Of a stretch of 64,000 nucleotides of DNA, positions 1 to 8,156 are shown in pieces (position 1 is the stretch's first letter; the number at the start of each line of letters is the position of its first letter). Both the position numbers and the translations under genes were made by a program. The notes beneath the pieces were generated by a model. The model had not been told where the DNA came from, did no database searches, and was given only the letters and a program-made list of their open reading frames with translations. The DNA comes from Modestobacter sp. VKM Ac-2982 (GTDB lineage: Bacteria; Actinomycetota; Actinomycetes; Mycobacteriales; Geodermatophilaceae), in contig NZ_JAPVBL010000002.1 of assembly GCF_026967935.1 (NCBI RefSeq), forward strand, positions 310,001-374,000, written 5' to 3'.

Positions 1-3
1 CAC

Positions 4-1761
4 GTGGCCGCTGCCCGGGCCGAGTTCCTGGAGCGTGGCGTGGCCGGGGCGACCGGGGTCCGCGACCTGGTCGCGGCCTCCTGGCGGCGCAGCCGCTCGG
101 CCGGCGTCGACGCCGCCGAGTACCGGACCAGCTACCACGAGGACGTCGACCTGGACTCCCGCCTGGTCCGCAGCGCACGTCCGGTGATCGACCGGCTGGC
201 CGTCGAGATGGTCGACGTGCCGGTCGCGATCGCCCTGTCCGACGCGCAGGCGCGCATCGTGCACCGGCTGGACTGCTCGACCGCGGTCGGCCGCCAGCTC
301 GACCGGGTCGACTTCAACGCCGGCTTCGACTTCGGGGAGGGCGGCGTGGGCACCAACGGGATCGGGACCGTCTTCGAGACCGGGGCATCGGTCAGCGTCG
401 TCGGGGCGGAGCACTTCACCGAGGCGCTCGTGCGGTTCGCCTGCACCGGGGCTCCGATCATCGACCCGGTGACGGGCCGGGTCGACGGGGTGCTCGACGT
501 CAGCTCGCTCGCCGAGACCTGGACGCCGCTGATGCACACCCTCGTCCGGCGCGCGGCCGTGGACATCGGCCGCAACCTGCTGCTGGACCGCAGCCAGGCC
601 AAGCGGGCGCTCTTCGAGACGTTCCTCCGAGCCGATGCCCGGCCCCGGCAGGCCGTCATGGCCGTGGGCGACTCGCTCACCGTCAACCGGCGGGCCCAGC
701 AGCTCTACTCGGCCGCCGAGCAGAGGGCGGTCCACCAGCACGCGCTGTTCCTGATGAGCCGGCGGGACCGGGTCACGGACTCCGTCACGCTGGACTCCGG
801 TCGCACCGTCCGGCTGCGGGCTACACGCATCCTGGTGGGCGAGGAGGTCGCCGGCATCGTGCTGGTGCTGGACGACGAGCCCAGCGTGCCGCGGCCCGAC
901 GTCGCGTCGTCGGCGGCCCGCCCTCGGTCGCCCGCGGGCACGGACGGGCCGGCGCCGCCGGCCCCGGCACCGAGTGGCCGGTCACCGGCGTGGACGGCGG
1001 CGTGCGCGCAGGTCCGAGCCGGCCTCGATCGGGGCGACCGGCTGCTCGTCCTGGGCGAGCCGGGCGCGGGCCGGCGCACGATCGTCGCAGAGCTCTTCGG
1101 CGGCCTGCACCCCGCGGGAGCGGTGGTGGCGGGCGAGGTGGAGCAGGTGGTCGCGGAGGGTGTGCCGGCCGGGGCAGGGCCCACCCTCGTCGTCCTGCGG
1201 CACCTCGACCGGATCGGTCGGGACACGGCTGAACGGCTCCCCGCCTTCCTCGCCTCGCTGGACCGGGACCAGTACGCAGTCGCCGCGACGCTGGACGACG
1301 CACGTACCGGTGCGGACCTGCCGTTCCGGGCCGTGCTGCGGGAGTTCGCGCAGGCGGTCCGGTTGCCACCCCTGCGCCACCGCACCGACGACCTGCCACA
1401 GGTCGTCGAGCGGCTGCTCACCGAGCTGGCCCCCGACCGCGGGGTGCGGCTGCACCCCGCGGCGAGCCGGCTCATCGAGCGGCACCCCTGGCCGGGGAAC
1501 CTCGTCCAGCTGCGGGAGGCCCTGGCGGCCGCCCTGCAGCGGCGGCCGGTGGGCGAGCTCCGCCCCGACGACCTGCCGGCCTGGTGCCGGACGGGCGGCA
1601 GCAGCCGCACCCTGACCCCGCTCGAGTCGGCCGAGCGGGAGGCGATCGTCACCGTGCTGCAGGAGTGCCGGGGCAACCGGGTGCACGCCGCGGCCTCGCT
1701 CGGGATGGCCCGCAGCTCCCTCTACCGCAAGATCAAGAGCTACGCGATCACCGACGCGTGA
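4..1761 (+). CDS. AcoR-like GAF/Fis transcriptional regulator (5' end may lie outside window)
   Basis: Cytoplasmic DNA-binding regulator of the AcoR type, probably controlling a catabolic operon. Visible order: a GAF-like sensor region (about residues 60-190), a linker rich in Pro/Ala (about 300-325), an AAA+-like domain (about 335-525) and a C-terminal Fis-type helix-turn-helix (about 545-585). The AAA+ part is degenerate: the P-loop reads GEPGAGRRT, with Arg where the Lys should be, and no GAFTGA sigma-54 contact loop is visible. It therefore probably works without sigma-54, as is usual in actinobacteria. The frame is open to the window edge, so the true start may be upstream. It converges on the alditol oxidase gene with only 4 bases between the stop codons. 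Target genes are not visible here. Confidence 0.8.
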   Translation: MAAARAEFLERGVAGATGVRDLVAASWRRSRSAGVDAAEYRTSYHEDVDLDSRLVRSARPVIDRLAVEMVDVPVAIALSDAQARIVHRLDCSTAVGRQLDRVDFNAGFDFGEGGVGTNGIGTVFETGASVSVVGAEHFTEALVRFACTGAPIIDPVTGRVDGVLDVSSLAETWTPLMHTLVRRAAVDIGRNLLLDRSQAKRALFETFLRADARPRQAVMAVGDSLTVNRRAQQLYSAAEQRAVHQHALFLMSRRDRVTDSVTLDSGRTVRLRATRILVGEEVAGIVLVLDDEPSVPRPDVASSAARPRSPAGTDGPAPPAPAPSGRSPAWTAACAQVRAGLDRGDRLLVLGEPGAGRRTIVAELFGGLHPAGAVVAGEVEQVVAEGVPAGAGPTLVVLRHLDRIGRDTAERLPAFLASLDRDQYAVAATLDDARTGADLPFRAVLREFAQAVRLPPLRHRTDDLPQVVERLLTELAPDRGVRLHPAASRLIERHPWPGNLVQLREALAAALQRRPVGELRPDDLPAWCRTGGSSRTLTPLESAEREAIVTVLQECRGNRVHAAASLGMARSSLYRKIKSYAITDA

Positions 1762-1765
1762 GCGG

Positions 1766-3037
1766 TCAGCCCACGTCGAGGACGTGCCGCTGCAGCCAGT
1801 CGTTGCGGAAGGCGCCGCGCGGGTCGAGCCGGTCGACCAGGGCGACGAAGTCAGCGTGGCGCGGGTACCGGGGGGCGAGGGTGGCCGCGTCGGCGAGGAA
1901 GAGCTTGCCCCAGTGCGGGCGGGCACCCAGCGGGAGCAGCCGGGCCTCCAGCTCGACCAGCAGCTCCTCGACCTCGGCCTGGGCGGGCAGCCAGGTGAAG
2001 TGCAGGCCGAGGGTGTCCTCGCCGTAGGCGGTGCTCATCCACAGCTGGTCGGCGGCGATCGTGCGGATCTCGCAGATCTGCAGCAGCGGCCGGATCCGGT
2101 CGCCCAGCCCGCGCAGCGCCTCCAGCGCCTGCACCCCCGCAGCGCGCGGCACCAGGTACTCGGACTGGATCTCGTTGCCGTTGCTCGGGGTGAAGCCCAT
2201 CCGGAAGTGCGGCAGCCGGTCGGACCAGAGCCCGGGGCTGGCCAGCTGCGCGGTGGTGGGCGCAGGGTCGATGCCGGGCAGCGGGTGCAGCTCGGTGGTG
2301 GCCTCGACGGCGCCGAACAGGTCACCGGCGGGGGAGCCGGCGGCGTCCGTGCGGGACTTCACCCAGACCATGTCCACGCTCGGTCCCAGCCCCGTGAACA
2401 GGCTGACGCTGTAGCCACCGGACAGCACCTCGTCGAGGTTGTCGTAGAGGGACGTCCAGGCCAGCCGCTCGAACACCCGCTGCTGCACGTCGAAGGCGGG
2501 CTCGACGTCCAGGGTCACCCGGGTGACCGCCCCGAGGGCGCCCAGCCCGACCACCATGCCGTCGAAGTCGGCGTCGCCGCGCGCACACCGGACCAGCTCC
2601 CCGCTGGAGGTCACCAGCTCCAACCCGGCGACCGCCGTCGCCAGGTTGCCGTTGCCGACACCGGAACCGTGGGTCGCCGTGGCCACCGCACCGGCGATCG
2701 AGATGTGCGGCAGCGAGGCCAGGTTGTGCAGCGCCAGGCCCTCCCGGTGCAGGACGGCGGCCAGCTCGCCGTACCGCAAGCCAGCGTCGACGGTGACCGT
2801 GCGCCGGTCGCTGCTCACGTCGACCCGGTCGGAGGTCATCGCCTCCAGCGAGACCAGCTCGGCGCTGTCGCCGATGGCGGTGAAGGAGTGCCGTGAGCCC
2901 AGCACCCGCACCTGCCGGGCGTTCGCGATCGTCTCCTGCAGCTGGGCCAGCGACTCCGGCCGGTGCAGCTGCGTCGCGCGATAGGTGTGGTTGCCTGCCC
3001 AGTTCGTGGTCGCCAGTGCGACGGGTGCCTCGGTCAC
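1766..3037 (-). CDS. aldO: Alditol (xylitol/sorbitol) oxidase, covalent FAD
   Basis: Flavoprotein of the VAO/D-arabinono-lactone oxidase family that oxidises the terminal hydroxyl of sugar alcohols to aldehydes and makes H2O2. The 423-residue protein follows Streptomyces AldO almost block by block from memory. It has the N-terminal TNWAGN start, the FAD-attachment motif GSRHSF with His50 matching AldO His46, the THGSGVGNG FAD-binding loop, and the C-terminal RPHWGK and FRNDWL-type blocks. Length matches AldO (418). No signal peptide, so it is cytoplasmic. It is monocistronic and convergent with the AcoR-like regulator. Substrate preference (xylitol, sorbitol or glycerol) cannot be read from sequence. 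Confidence 0.9.
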   Translation of the reverse strand: MTEAPVALATTNWAGNHTYRATQLHRPESLAQLQETIANARQVRVLGSRHSFTAIGDSAELVSLEAMTSDRVDVSSDRRTVTVDAGLRYGELAAVLHREGLALHNLASLPHISIAGAVATATHGSGVGNGNLATAVAGLELVTSSGELVRCARGDADFDGMVVGLGALGAVTRVTLDVEPAFDVQQRVFERLAWTSLYDNLDEVLSGGYSVSLFTGLGPSVDMVWVKSRTDAAGSPAGDLFGAVEATTELHPLPGIDPAPTTAQLASPGLWSDRLPHFRMGFTPSNGNEIQSEYLVPRAAGVQALEALRGLGDRIRPLLQICEIRTIAADQLWMSTAYGEDTLGLHFTWLPAQAEVEELLVELEARLLPLGARPHWGKLFLADAATLAPRYPRHADFVALVDRLDPRGAFRNDWLQRHVLDVG

Positions 3038-3084
3038 GCCCCAGTGTCCCGCACCACGGCCGCTCCCGTCGGTGGGCCCTCCGC

Positions 3085-3228
3085 TCAGAGCAGTCGGTCG
3101 AGGTCGTCGGGTCCCGGCCCGGTGCCACCGGAGTCGCGGACGGGAGAGGACTCGGGCACGTCGTCGTCGGGTGGCTCGTCGGCCACTGGGCCCTCGGCGT
3201 AGAGGGTGCTGGGGTCCTTGGGGTCCAT
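3085..3228 (-). CDS. Small acidic hypothetical protein (47 aa)
   Basis: A 47-codon reading frame on the minus strand, starting ATGGACCCC and ending TGA. The product is acidic and rich in Asp, Pro and Gly (it begins MDPKDPSTLYAEGP and ends PDDLDRLL) with no membrane segment and no domain I recognise. Only a weak GTGAG-type ribosome site precedes the start. It lies directly downstream of the 54-residue membrane protein gene on the same strand, so the two may be co-transcribed. The regular codon pattern supports coding, but a gene this small remains tentative. No function can be assigned. Confidence 0.45.
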   Translation of the reverse strand: MDPKDPSTLYAEGPVADEPPDDDVPESSPVRDSGGTGPGPDDLDRLL

Positions 3229-3282
3229 CTCACGCACGACGGGTGCGTACCCCGGTCCAGCGGGCCGAACCGCGGCGCCGGC

Positions 3283-3447
3283 TCACCAGAAGCCCTCACC
3301 GCCACCGAGGTACACCGTGATGAACAACCAGCCGAAGATCACCAGCAGGATCAGGACCTCGAGGGCGTACAGCTGCCAGCCGCCGTTGGCGAGCTGCTCC
3401 CGGAGGCCGGGGGCGTCCGAGTTCCCGGAGTCGGGCTCGTCGGTCAT
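3283..3447 (-). CDS. Small single-span membrane protein (54 aa)
   Basis: 54-residue protein with a hydrophilic, acidic N-terminus (MTDEPDSGNSDAPG) and one strong transmembrane segment at about residues 28-47, ending GGGEGFW. A good Shine-Dalgarno sequence (GGAGGAG) lies 6-7 bases upstream of the ATG, which decides the start and argues that the gene is real although it is too short for most gene callers. It is followed on the same strand by the 47-residue acidic gene. No family was recognised; it may be a small membrane regulator or an accessory subunit, but nothing here shows which. Confidence 0.6.
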   Translation of the reverse strand: MTDEPDSGNSDAPGLREQLANGGWQLYALEVLILLVIFGWLFITVYLGGGEGFW

Positions 3448-3757
3448 CGGTCTCTCCTCCCAGGACGGGAGCCCACACCGCGGCGCGCTCGTGGACCAGG
3501 TCCACGCCGGGCCGCCGGAGGGGCTCGGTCTCCGGGCTCGGCTCGCCCGGGTCGCCATGCACCATGCCCAGCCCGGTCGCGGTCCAGACCTGGATCTCGC
3601 GGCCCGTGCCGGGACCTCGGGGGGACCGCGCTCCCCGACCTCCCATTGACACCCCTCCACCGGCGTCCCTACGGTCGGCCCCGTTCCACCGGAGTGATCG
3701 AGGGCACATCCCGTTCGCCGTCCATGATGTCGACGGGGTGGCCCGCACCACCGTGCG
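3448..3757. other. Intergenic stretch between divergent genes
   Basis: About 310 bases between the minus-strand 54-residue gene and the epimerase gene. A minus-strand frame here reads through in protein-like fashion but overlaps the better supported 54-residue gene in another frame, so it was not called. The only clear signal is the plus-strand promoter at 3646-3675. Confidence 0.4.
3646..3675 (+). promoter_or_regulatory. Sigma-70-type promoter for the aldose 1-epimerase gene
   Basis: A perfect -35 box TTGACA (3646-3651) is followed after 18 bases by TACGGT (3670-3675), a good actinobacterial -10. The start would leave a leader of about 115 bases before the epimerase ATG at 3797. Seen by eye only. 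Confidence 0.5.
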
Positions 3758-3796
3758 ATGACGCCGGTGGACCACCACGGACACCGGAGTCCCGCC

Positions 3797-5068
3797 ATGC
3801 CTGGACACGTCACCCCGCCCTCCTCCGCTCGGCCGGCCGCAGCAGCGACCCGACGGCGCCGACGGCGCCACTGGCCCCTGGTGGCCACGATCAGCACCGG
3901 GCTCCTCGTCGGCAGCGCAGCGGCGCCGGCGGCGGCGACCGAGGACCGGCCCGGGCGGGGAGGCGGCTCCGACGGCGGCTCCGCGAGCACGACCGTCGAG
4001 CCCTTCGGCACCGCGCCCGACGGCACCCCGGTCGAGCGCTGGACGCTGAGCAACGGCGACATGACGGTCCGGGTGCTCACCTACGGCGGTGTCATCCAGA
4101 CCCTGGAGGTGCCCGACGAGGACGGGGACGTGGAGAACGTCGTCCTGGGCTTCCCCGACGTGGCCGGCTACGCCTCCGACGCCGACCCGTACTTCGGGTC
4201 GCTCATCGGCCGCTACGGCAACCGCATCGCCGGCGGCACCTTCGACATCGAGGACGAGACCTACCAGCTGCCGCTCAACGACGGCCCGAACACGCTGCAC
4301 GGCGGACCCGACGGGTTCGACGACCGGGTGTGGACGGCGACCCCGGTCGGCAACGAGCGCGTGGCGGCGCTGCGGCTGGAGCTGGTCAGTCCGGCCGGCG
4401 ACCAGGGCTTCCCCGGCACCCTCACCACCGCGGTCACCTACGCCATGGACGCGAACAACCGGCTGGCCGTCCGCTACGAGGCCACCACCGACGCACCGAC
4501 GGTCGTGAACCTCACCCAGCACACCTACTGGAACCTCGGCGGCGAGGGGTCCGGCACCATCTACGACCACGAGCTGAAGATCGACGCAGACGCGTACACC
4601 CCGGTCGACGAGACGCTCATCCCCACCGGGGAGATCGCGCCGGTCGAGGGCACGCCGTTCGACTTCCGTGAGCCCACCGCGATCGGGGAGCGGATCCGGG
4701 TGGCCGACCAGCAGATCCTGTACGGCCAGGGCTACGACCACAACTGGGTGCTCGACCGCGAGGACGACGGCGCGCGCGAGGGCTCGGACAGCGAGGACGC
4801 GCTGGAGAAGGCGGCCGTGCTGCACGACCCGGACAGTGGCCGGACCCTGACGATCGCCACCACCGAGCCGGGCCTGCAGTTCTACTCGGGCAACTTCCTC
4901 GACGGCACGATCGTGGGCACCGGCGGGAGCGTCTACCGGCAGGGTGACGGGCTGGCGCTGGAGACCCAGCACTTCCCGGACTCCCCGAACCAGCCCGAGT
5001 TCCCCTCCACCGAGCTGCAGCCGGGCGAGGAGTACCAGAGCACCACGGTGTTCATGCTCTCCAACTGA
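3797..5068 (+). CDS. Secreted aldose 1-epimerase (galactose mutarotase)
   Basis: Interconverts alpha and beta anomers of aldoses such as galactose or glucose. The first 50 residues form an export signal: an Arg-rich stretch, the hydrophobic segment WPLVATISTGLLVG, then an AAPAAA-type cleavage region, so the enzyme acts outside the membrane, unlike cytoplasmic GalM. Family motifs are clear: NRIAGG, the catalytic-His block QHTYWNLGG, GYDHNWVL, and the C-terminal ALETQHFPDSPN containing the catalytic Glu. The ATG at 3797 was chosen over the one at 3758 because GGAG lies 7 bases before it; the upstream ATG has no ribosome site. The gene stands alone, with a strong terminator behind it. Extracellular mutarotases usually serve polysaccharide or sugar uptake. 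Confidence 0.88.
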   Translation: MPGHVTPPSSARPAAAATRRRRRRHWPLVATISTGLLVGSAAAPAAATEDRPGRGGGSDGGSASTTVEPFGTAPDGTPVERWTLSNGDMTVRVLTYGGVIQTLEVPDEDGDVENVVLGFPDVAGYASDADPYFGSLIGRYGNRIAGGTFDIEDETYQLPLNDGPNTLHGGPDGFDDRVWTATPVGNERVAALRLELVSPAGDQGFPGTLTTAVTYAMDANNRLAVRYEATTDAPTVVNLTQHTYWNLGGEGSGTIYDHELKIDADAYTPVDETLIPTGEIAPVEGTPFDFREPTAIGERIRVADQQILYGQGYDHNWVLDREDDGAREGSDSEDALEKAAVLHDPDSGRTLTIATTEPGLQFYSGNFLDGTIVGTGGSVYRQGDGLALETQHFPDSPNQPEFPSTELQPGEEYQSTTVFMLSN

Positions 5069-5078
5069 AGTGGTGCGG

Positions 5079-5113
5079 CCGGCTGCGGACGGGCTCCCCC
5101 CGTCCGCAGCCGG
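5079..5113. terminator. Bidirectional hairpin terminator between epimerase and paaE
   Basis: A perfect 14-base-pair GC-rich stem (5079-5092 with 5100-5113) and a 7-base loop sits between two converging stop codons. There is no T-run, as is common in actinobacteria. Confidence 0.75.
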
Positions 5114-5118
5114 GCGCC

Positions 5119-6195
5119 TCAGGCGTCGTAGTCGACGGTGACCTCATCGGTCAGCGGAAGCGACTGGCAGGTGAGCACGTACCCGGCGTCCACCTCGCCG
5201 GGGTCCAGTGCGTAGTTGCGGCGCATCTCCACCTCGCCGTCGGTCACCCGGGCCCGGCAGGTACCGCACACCCCGCCCTTGCAGGCGAACGGCAGGTCCC
5301 CGCGCACCTGCTGCGCCGAGTCGAGCACCGGCACCCCGCGCGGCAGCGTCAGCGTGGTGGTGCGCCCGTCCAGCACGATCGTCACCGAGCTGCTGGGGCC
5401 CTCGACGGTCTGGTCGTCGCCGCGGACCGGCTCCGGCGGCAGGTCGTCGACGTAGAACAGCTCCTGGTGCACCCGCTCGGTCGGCACGCCCAGCTCGGTG
5501 AGCAGCTCCCGGGCGTCGGTGACCATGCCGTGCGGTCCGCACAGCCACCAGTGGTCGACGTGCTGGGCATCGGTGAAGGCGTCGACCAGGGTGCGCAGCC
5601 GGTCGCCGTCCAGCCGGCCGCTGGTCAGGTCGGCGTCCCGGGGCTCGCGGGAGAGCACGTGCACCAGCTGCAGCCGGGTGCCGTAGCGGTCCTTCAGGTC
5701 GGCGAGCTCATCGGCGAACATCACCGTGTTGGTGCGGCGGTTGCCGTAGAAGACGGTGACCGTCGACTCGCCGTCCCGCAGCACGGTGGCGGCCAGCGAG
5801 AGCACCGGCGTGACCCCGGAACCGGCGACGACGAAGACGTGGTCACCGGGCACCGACAGGTCGGCGGTGAACGTGCCCGACGGGGGGAGCACCTCGATCT
5901 CGTCGCCCGGCCGCACCTCGTTGACCAGGTAGGCGGAGAAGAAGCCGCCGGGCACCTCGCGGACCCCGACCCGGGGAGCCGCGCCGACCGGGGCGCAGAT
6001 GGAGTACGAGCGCCGCTCGTCGCGGTCGCCGTCCACCCGGCGGAGGGTCAGCGCCTGGCCGGGGCGGAACGAGTAGTCCTCGGCCAGCTCAGGTGGGACG
6101 TCGAAGGTCACCGCCACGGCGTCGTCGGTGAGCCGCTCGACCTTCGCGACCCGCAGCGGGTGGAACTGCGGTCTGCGGCGGGTGCTCGCCGTCAT
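5119..6195 (-). CDS. paaE: 1,2-phenylacetyl-CoA epoxidase reductase subunit PaaE
   Basis: Electron-transfer subunit of the phenylacetyl-CoA epoxidase complex: it takes electrons from NADPH through FAD and a 2Fe-2S centre to the di-iron PaaA. The 358-residue protein has an N-terminal FAD domain (RRSYSICAP), an NADP domain (VAGSGVTPVLSLAATVL; WWLCGPHGMV) and a C-terminal plant-type ferredoxin domain with Cys in CKGGVCGTC and a fourth Cys in VLTCQS. The ATG at 6195 overlaps the paaD stop (ATGA), marking translational coupling. Last gene of the paaABCDE operon, ending at a terminator. Confidence 0.95.
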   Translation of the reverse strand: MTASTRRRPQFHPLRVAKVERLTDDAVAVTFDVPPELAEDYSFRPGQALTLRRVDGDRDERRSYSICAPVGAAPRVGVREVPGGFFSAYLVNEVRPGDEIEVLPPSGTFTADLSVPGDHVFVVAGSGVTPVLSLAATVLRDGESTVTVFYGNRRTNTVMFADELADLKDRYGTRLQLVHVLSREPRDADLTSGRLDGDRLRTLVDAFTDAQHVDHWWLCGPHGMVTDARELLTELGVPTERVHQELFYVDDLPPEPVRGDDQTVEGPSSSVTIVLDGRTTTLTLPRGVPVLDSAQQVRGDLPFACKGGVCGTCRARVTDGEVEMRRNYALDPGEVDAGYVLTCQSLPLTDEVTVDYDA

Positions 6196-6725
6196 CAGAT
6201 CTCCTTGAGGTGCTCGAAGGGCTCCCGGCAGACCCGGCAACGGCGCATCGCCTTGCACGCGGTCCCGCTGAACTCGCTGATCTCCTCGGTGTCCGGCGAC
6301 CCGCACTGCGGGCAGGTCGCCGTCCGCCGGGACGGGCCGAGCTGCAGGGGCACCGGGCCGGAGCGGCGCACCGGCGCGTCCCCGGGCGGTGCGATCCCGC
6401 CGGCGGCCAGCTTGCTGCGGCCCGCTGCGCTGATCCAGTCGGTGCTCCAGGCGGGGGAGAGGACGGTGCGGACGTCGACGTCGGCGAACCCGGCCCGGTG
6501 CAGCGCGTGCACCAGGTCGGCGCGCATGACGCCCATCGCCGGGCAGCCCGAGTAGGTCGGGGTGATCTCCACGACCACCGTGCCGTCCTCGTCCCGGACG
6601 TCCCGCAGCACTCCGAGGTCGGCCAGCGTCAGCATCGGCAGCTCGGGGTCGGTGACCGTCTCCGCCACCGCCCGCGCGTCGGAGGGGCCAAGATCGCGAC
6701 TTTGGCCCCTTGGGGTCGAGGTCAT
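6195..6725 (-). CDS. paaD: Phenylacetyl-CoA epoxidase assembly protein PaaD
   Basis: Needed for maturation of the phenylacetyl-CoA epoxidase, probably for its metal centres. It has an N-terminal MIP18/DUF59 domain (TDPELPMLTLADLGVL; PTYSGCPAM) and a C-terminal zinc-ribbon with four Cys in CPQCG and CRVC plus another in TACKAM. The ATG at 6725 is preceded by GGTGA; a GTG at 6734 that overlaps the paaC stop as GTGA is an alternative start. The first 15 or so codons run through a near-perfect 26-base palindrome, so the extreme N-terminus looks like a late addition to the normal PaaD start. Confidence 0.93.
   Translation of the reverse strand: MTSTPRGQSRDLGPSDARAVAETVTDPELPMLTLADLGVLRDVRDEDGTVVVEITPTYSGCPAMGVMRADLVHALHRAGFADVDVRTVLSPAWSTDWISAAGRSKLAAGGIAPPGDAPVRRSGPVPLQLGPSRRTATCPQCGSPDTEEISEFSGTACKAMRRCRVCREPFEHLKEI
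6684..6709. repeat. 26-bp near-perfect palindrome inside the 5' end of paaD
   Basis: The arms GGGGCCAA and TTGGCCCC flank a GATCGCGACT-type centre; only two positions break full symmetry. It encodes residues around SRDLGPS near the PaaD start. It resembles the short palindromes scattered between genes in related actinobacteria, but copy number could not be counted here. Confidence 0.55.
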
Positions 6726-6730
6726 CGCGG

Positions 6731-7642
6731 TCACCAGGTCGCGGCCGGGTGCTCGCGGGCGGTGGACTGCAGCTCGGTGAGCAGCGCGGTGAACTCGGCG
6801 CTGTGCTCGCCGGCGCGGCCGCGGCTGGGCTGCGGGGTGGGCCACTCGGGCACGGTGAGGGTGGCCCGCTCGAGCACGAGGGTGAGCACGTCGCGCACCT
6901 CGTCGACGAGCTCGGCCGGGTCGGCGGCCACCCCGGCGGCGGTCAGCCGGGTCTCCACGTCGGTGGCGGTGAACAGGTCGGCGAGCAGCGGCCAGACGGC
7001 GTCGACCCCGGCCTGGGTGCGGCGGTGCGACTCCGGCGTCCCGTCGCCGAGCCGGAGCACCCAGCGGGCAGCGTGGTCGCGGTGGTAGGTCAGTTCGGGG
7101 ACGCCCTTGGCCGCGATCGCGGCGAGGACCGGGTCCCGGGACTCCCGCAGCCGGGTGAGGAGCGCCAGCCGCCAGGCGGAGGCGGCCAGCAGCCGGACGA
7201 CGGTCTGCCCGAAGTCGCCGTTGGGGGCCTCGACCAGCCCGGAGTGGCGGAACTCGTCGGGGTCGCGGAAGTAGGCGAGTGCGTCCTCGTCCGGGATGCT
7301 CGCCGTCGCCCGCTCGCGGCTGCGGCCGAGCACGCCGACCGACCCCGCCCGGGCCAGCAGCAGCCGGGCCTGGCCGAGCAGGTCCAGCCCGCAGTTGGCC
7401 AGGGCGACCTCCTCCTCCAGCTCGGGGGCGTTGGTCACCCACTGGGTGAGCCGCTGGCACAGCACCAGCGCGTCGTCGCCGAGCATCAGGCAGTAGGCGC
7501 CCAGGTCAGCGGGGTCGATGCCCTCGGGCACGGTGGTGTCGACCCCGGCCAGCGGCTCGTCGAAGCCGGTGCCGAACGCCCACTGCCCCTCGCCCCCGTG
7601 CGCATGGTCCAACGCCTCGTACACGGTCTCTTCGTGCGCCAA
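6731..7642 (-). CDS. paaC: 1,2-phenylacetyl-CoA epoxidase subunit PaaC
   Basis: Structural, catalytically inactive ferritin-like partner of PaaA in the (AC)2 core of the epoxidase. The 303-residue protein has typical helical blocks: GDDALVLCQRLTQWV, ANCGLDLLGQARLLL, YHRDHAARWVLRLGDGT and HRRTQAGVDAVWPLL. The ATG at 7642 is used. It is separated from paaB by a 121-base hairpin-rich spacer, the only gap of any size in this operon, while its stop overlaps the possible GTG start of paaD. Confidence 0.95.
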   Translation of the reverse strand: MAHEETVYEALDHAHGGEGQWAFGTGFDEPLAGVDTTVPEGIDPADLGAYCLMLGDDALVLCQRLTQWVTNAPELEEEVALANCGLDLLGQARLLLARAGSVGVLGRSRERATASIPDEDALAYFRDPDEFRHSGLVEAPNGDFGQTVVRLLAASAWRLALLTRLRESRDPVLAAIAAKGVPELTYHRDHAARWVLRLGDGTPESHRRTQAGVDAVWPLLADLFTATDVETRLTAAGVAADPAELVDEVRDVLTLVLERATLTVPEWPTPQPSRGRAGEHSAEFTALLTELQSTAREHPAATW

Positions 7643-7675
7643 CGAGGTGCTCCCTTCCCGTCGAGGTCAGCCCGC

Positions 7676-7763
7676 CGCATCCGGAACGGATGCGCCGTCT
7701 TGCGGCCCCCTCGCAGGGGCCCGCTCGCCGAGGAACGAGGCGAGTGGGGGGCGAGGGGGTCCT
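7676..7763. repeat. Hairpin-rich spacer between paaB and paaC
   Basis: Three adjacent inverted repeats: CGCATCC/GGATGCG (7676-7694), GGCCCC/GGGGCC at about 7700, and CTCGCC/GGCGAG at about 7720-7740, then a G-rich run up to the paaB stop. It could be a mobile palindromic repeat or an RNA-processing element that sets the A/B versus C/D/E ratio. Confidence 0.5.
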
Positions 7764-8156
7764 TCACATGTGGGGGACGTTCTCCGGGATCTCGTAGAAC
7801 GTCGGGTGCCGGTAGACCTTGTCGCCGCTGGGGGCGAACAGCGGGTCCTTCTCGTCCGGGCTGGAGGCGGTGATGTCGCTGGCCCGCACGACCCAGATGC
7901 TCACGCCCTCGTTGCGCCGGGTGTAGAGGTCGCGGGCGGCGTGCACGGCCATCTCGTCGTCCGGGGCGTGCAGCGAGCCGACGTGCACGTGGTTCAGCCC
8001 GCGCTTGCCGCGGACGAACACCTCGTACAGCGGCCAGTCGCGCTTGCTGACCGTCGGCTGATCGGCCACCGGCACGCCCGGCCCGGTGGGGACGGCGCCG
8101 TGCCCACCCTCGGCGGTGACGTCGCCCATCGACCCGCCGGCAGCTGCGTCGCTCAT
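7764..8156 (-). CDS. paaB: 1,2-phenylacetyl-CoA epoxidase subunit PaaB
   Basis: Small subunit that bridges the PaaAC core in the epoxidase complex. The conserved core is WPLYEVFVRGKRGLNHVHVG, HAARDLYTRRNEGVSIWVV, and a C-terminal block ending YRHPTFYEIPENVPHM. The protein is 130 residues, longer than the 95-100 of E. coli PaaB because of a Gly/Pro-rich N-terminal extension. The ATG at 8156 overlaps the paaA stop as ATGA, which fixes the start. Confidence 0.94.
   Translation of the reverse strand: MSDAAAGGSMGDVTAEGGHGAVPTGPGVPVADQPTVSKRDWPLYEVFVRGKRGLNHVHVGSLHAPDDEMAVHAARDLYTRRNEGVSIWVVRASDITASSPDEKDPLFAPSGDKVYRHPTFYEIPENVPHM

Noticed and set aside
3296..3657. Minus-strand frame reading protein-like text upstream of the 54-residue gene
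   Set aside because: It overlaps the 54-residue membrane protein gene in another frame; that gene has the better ribosome site and a clear membrane helix.
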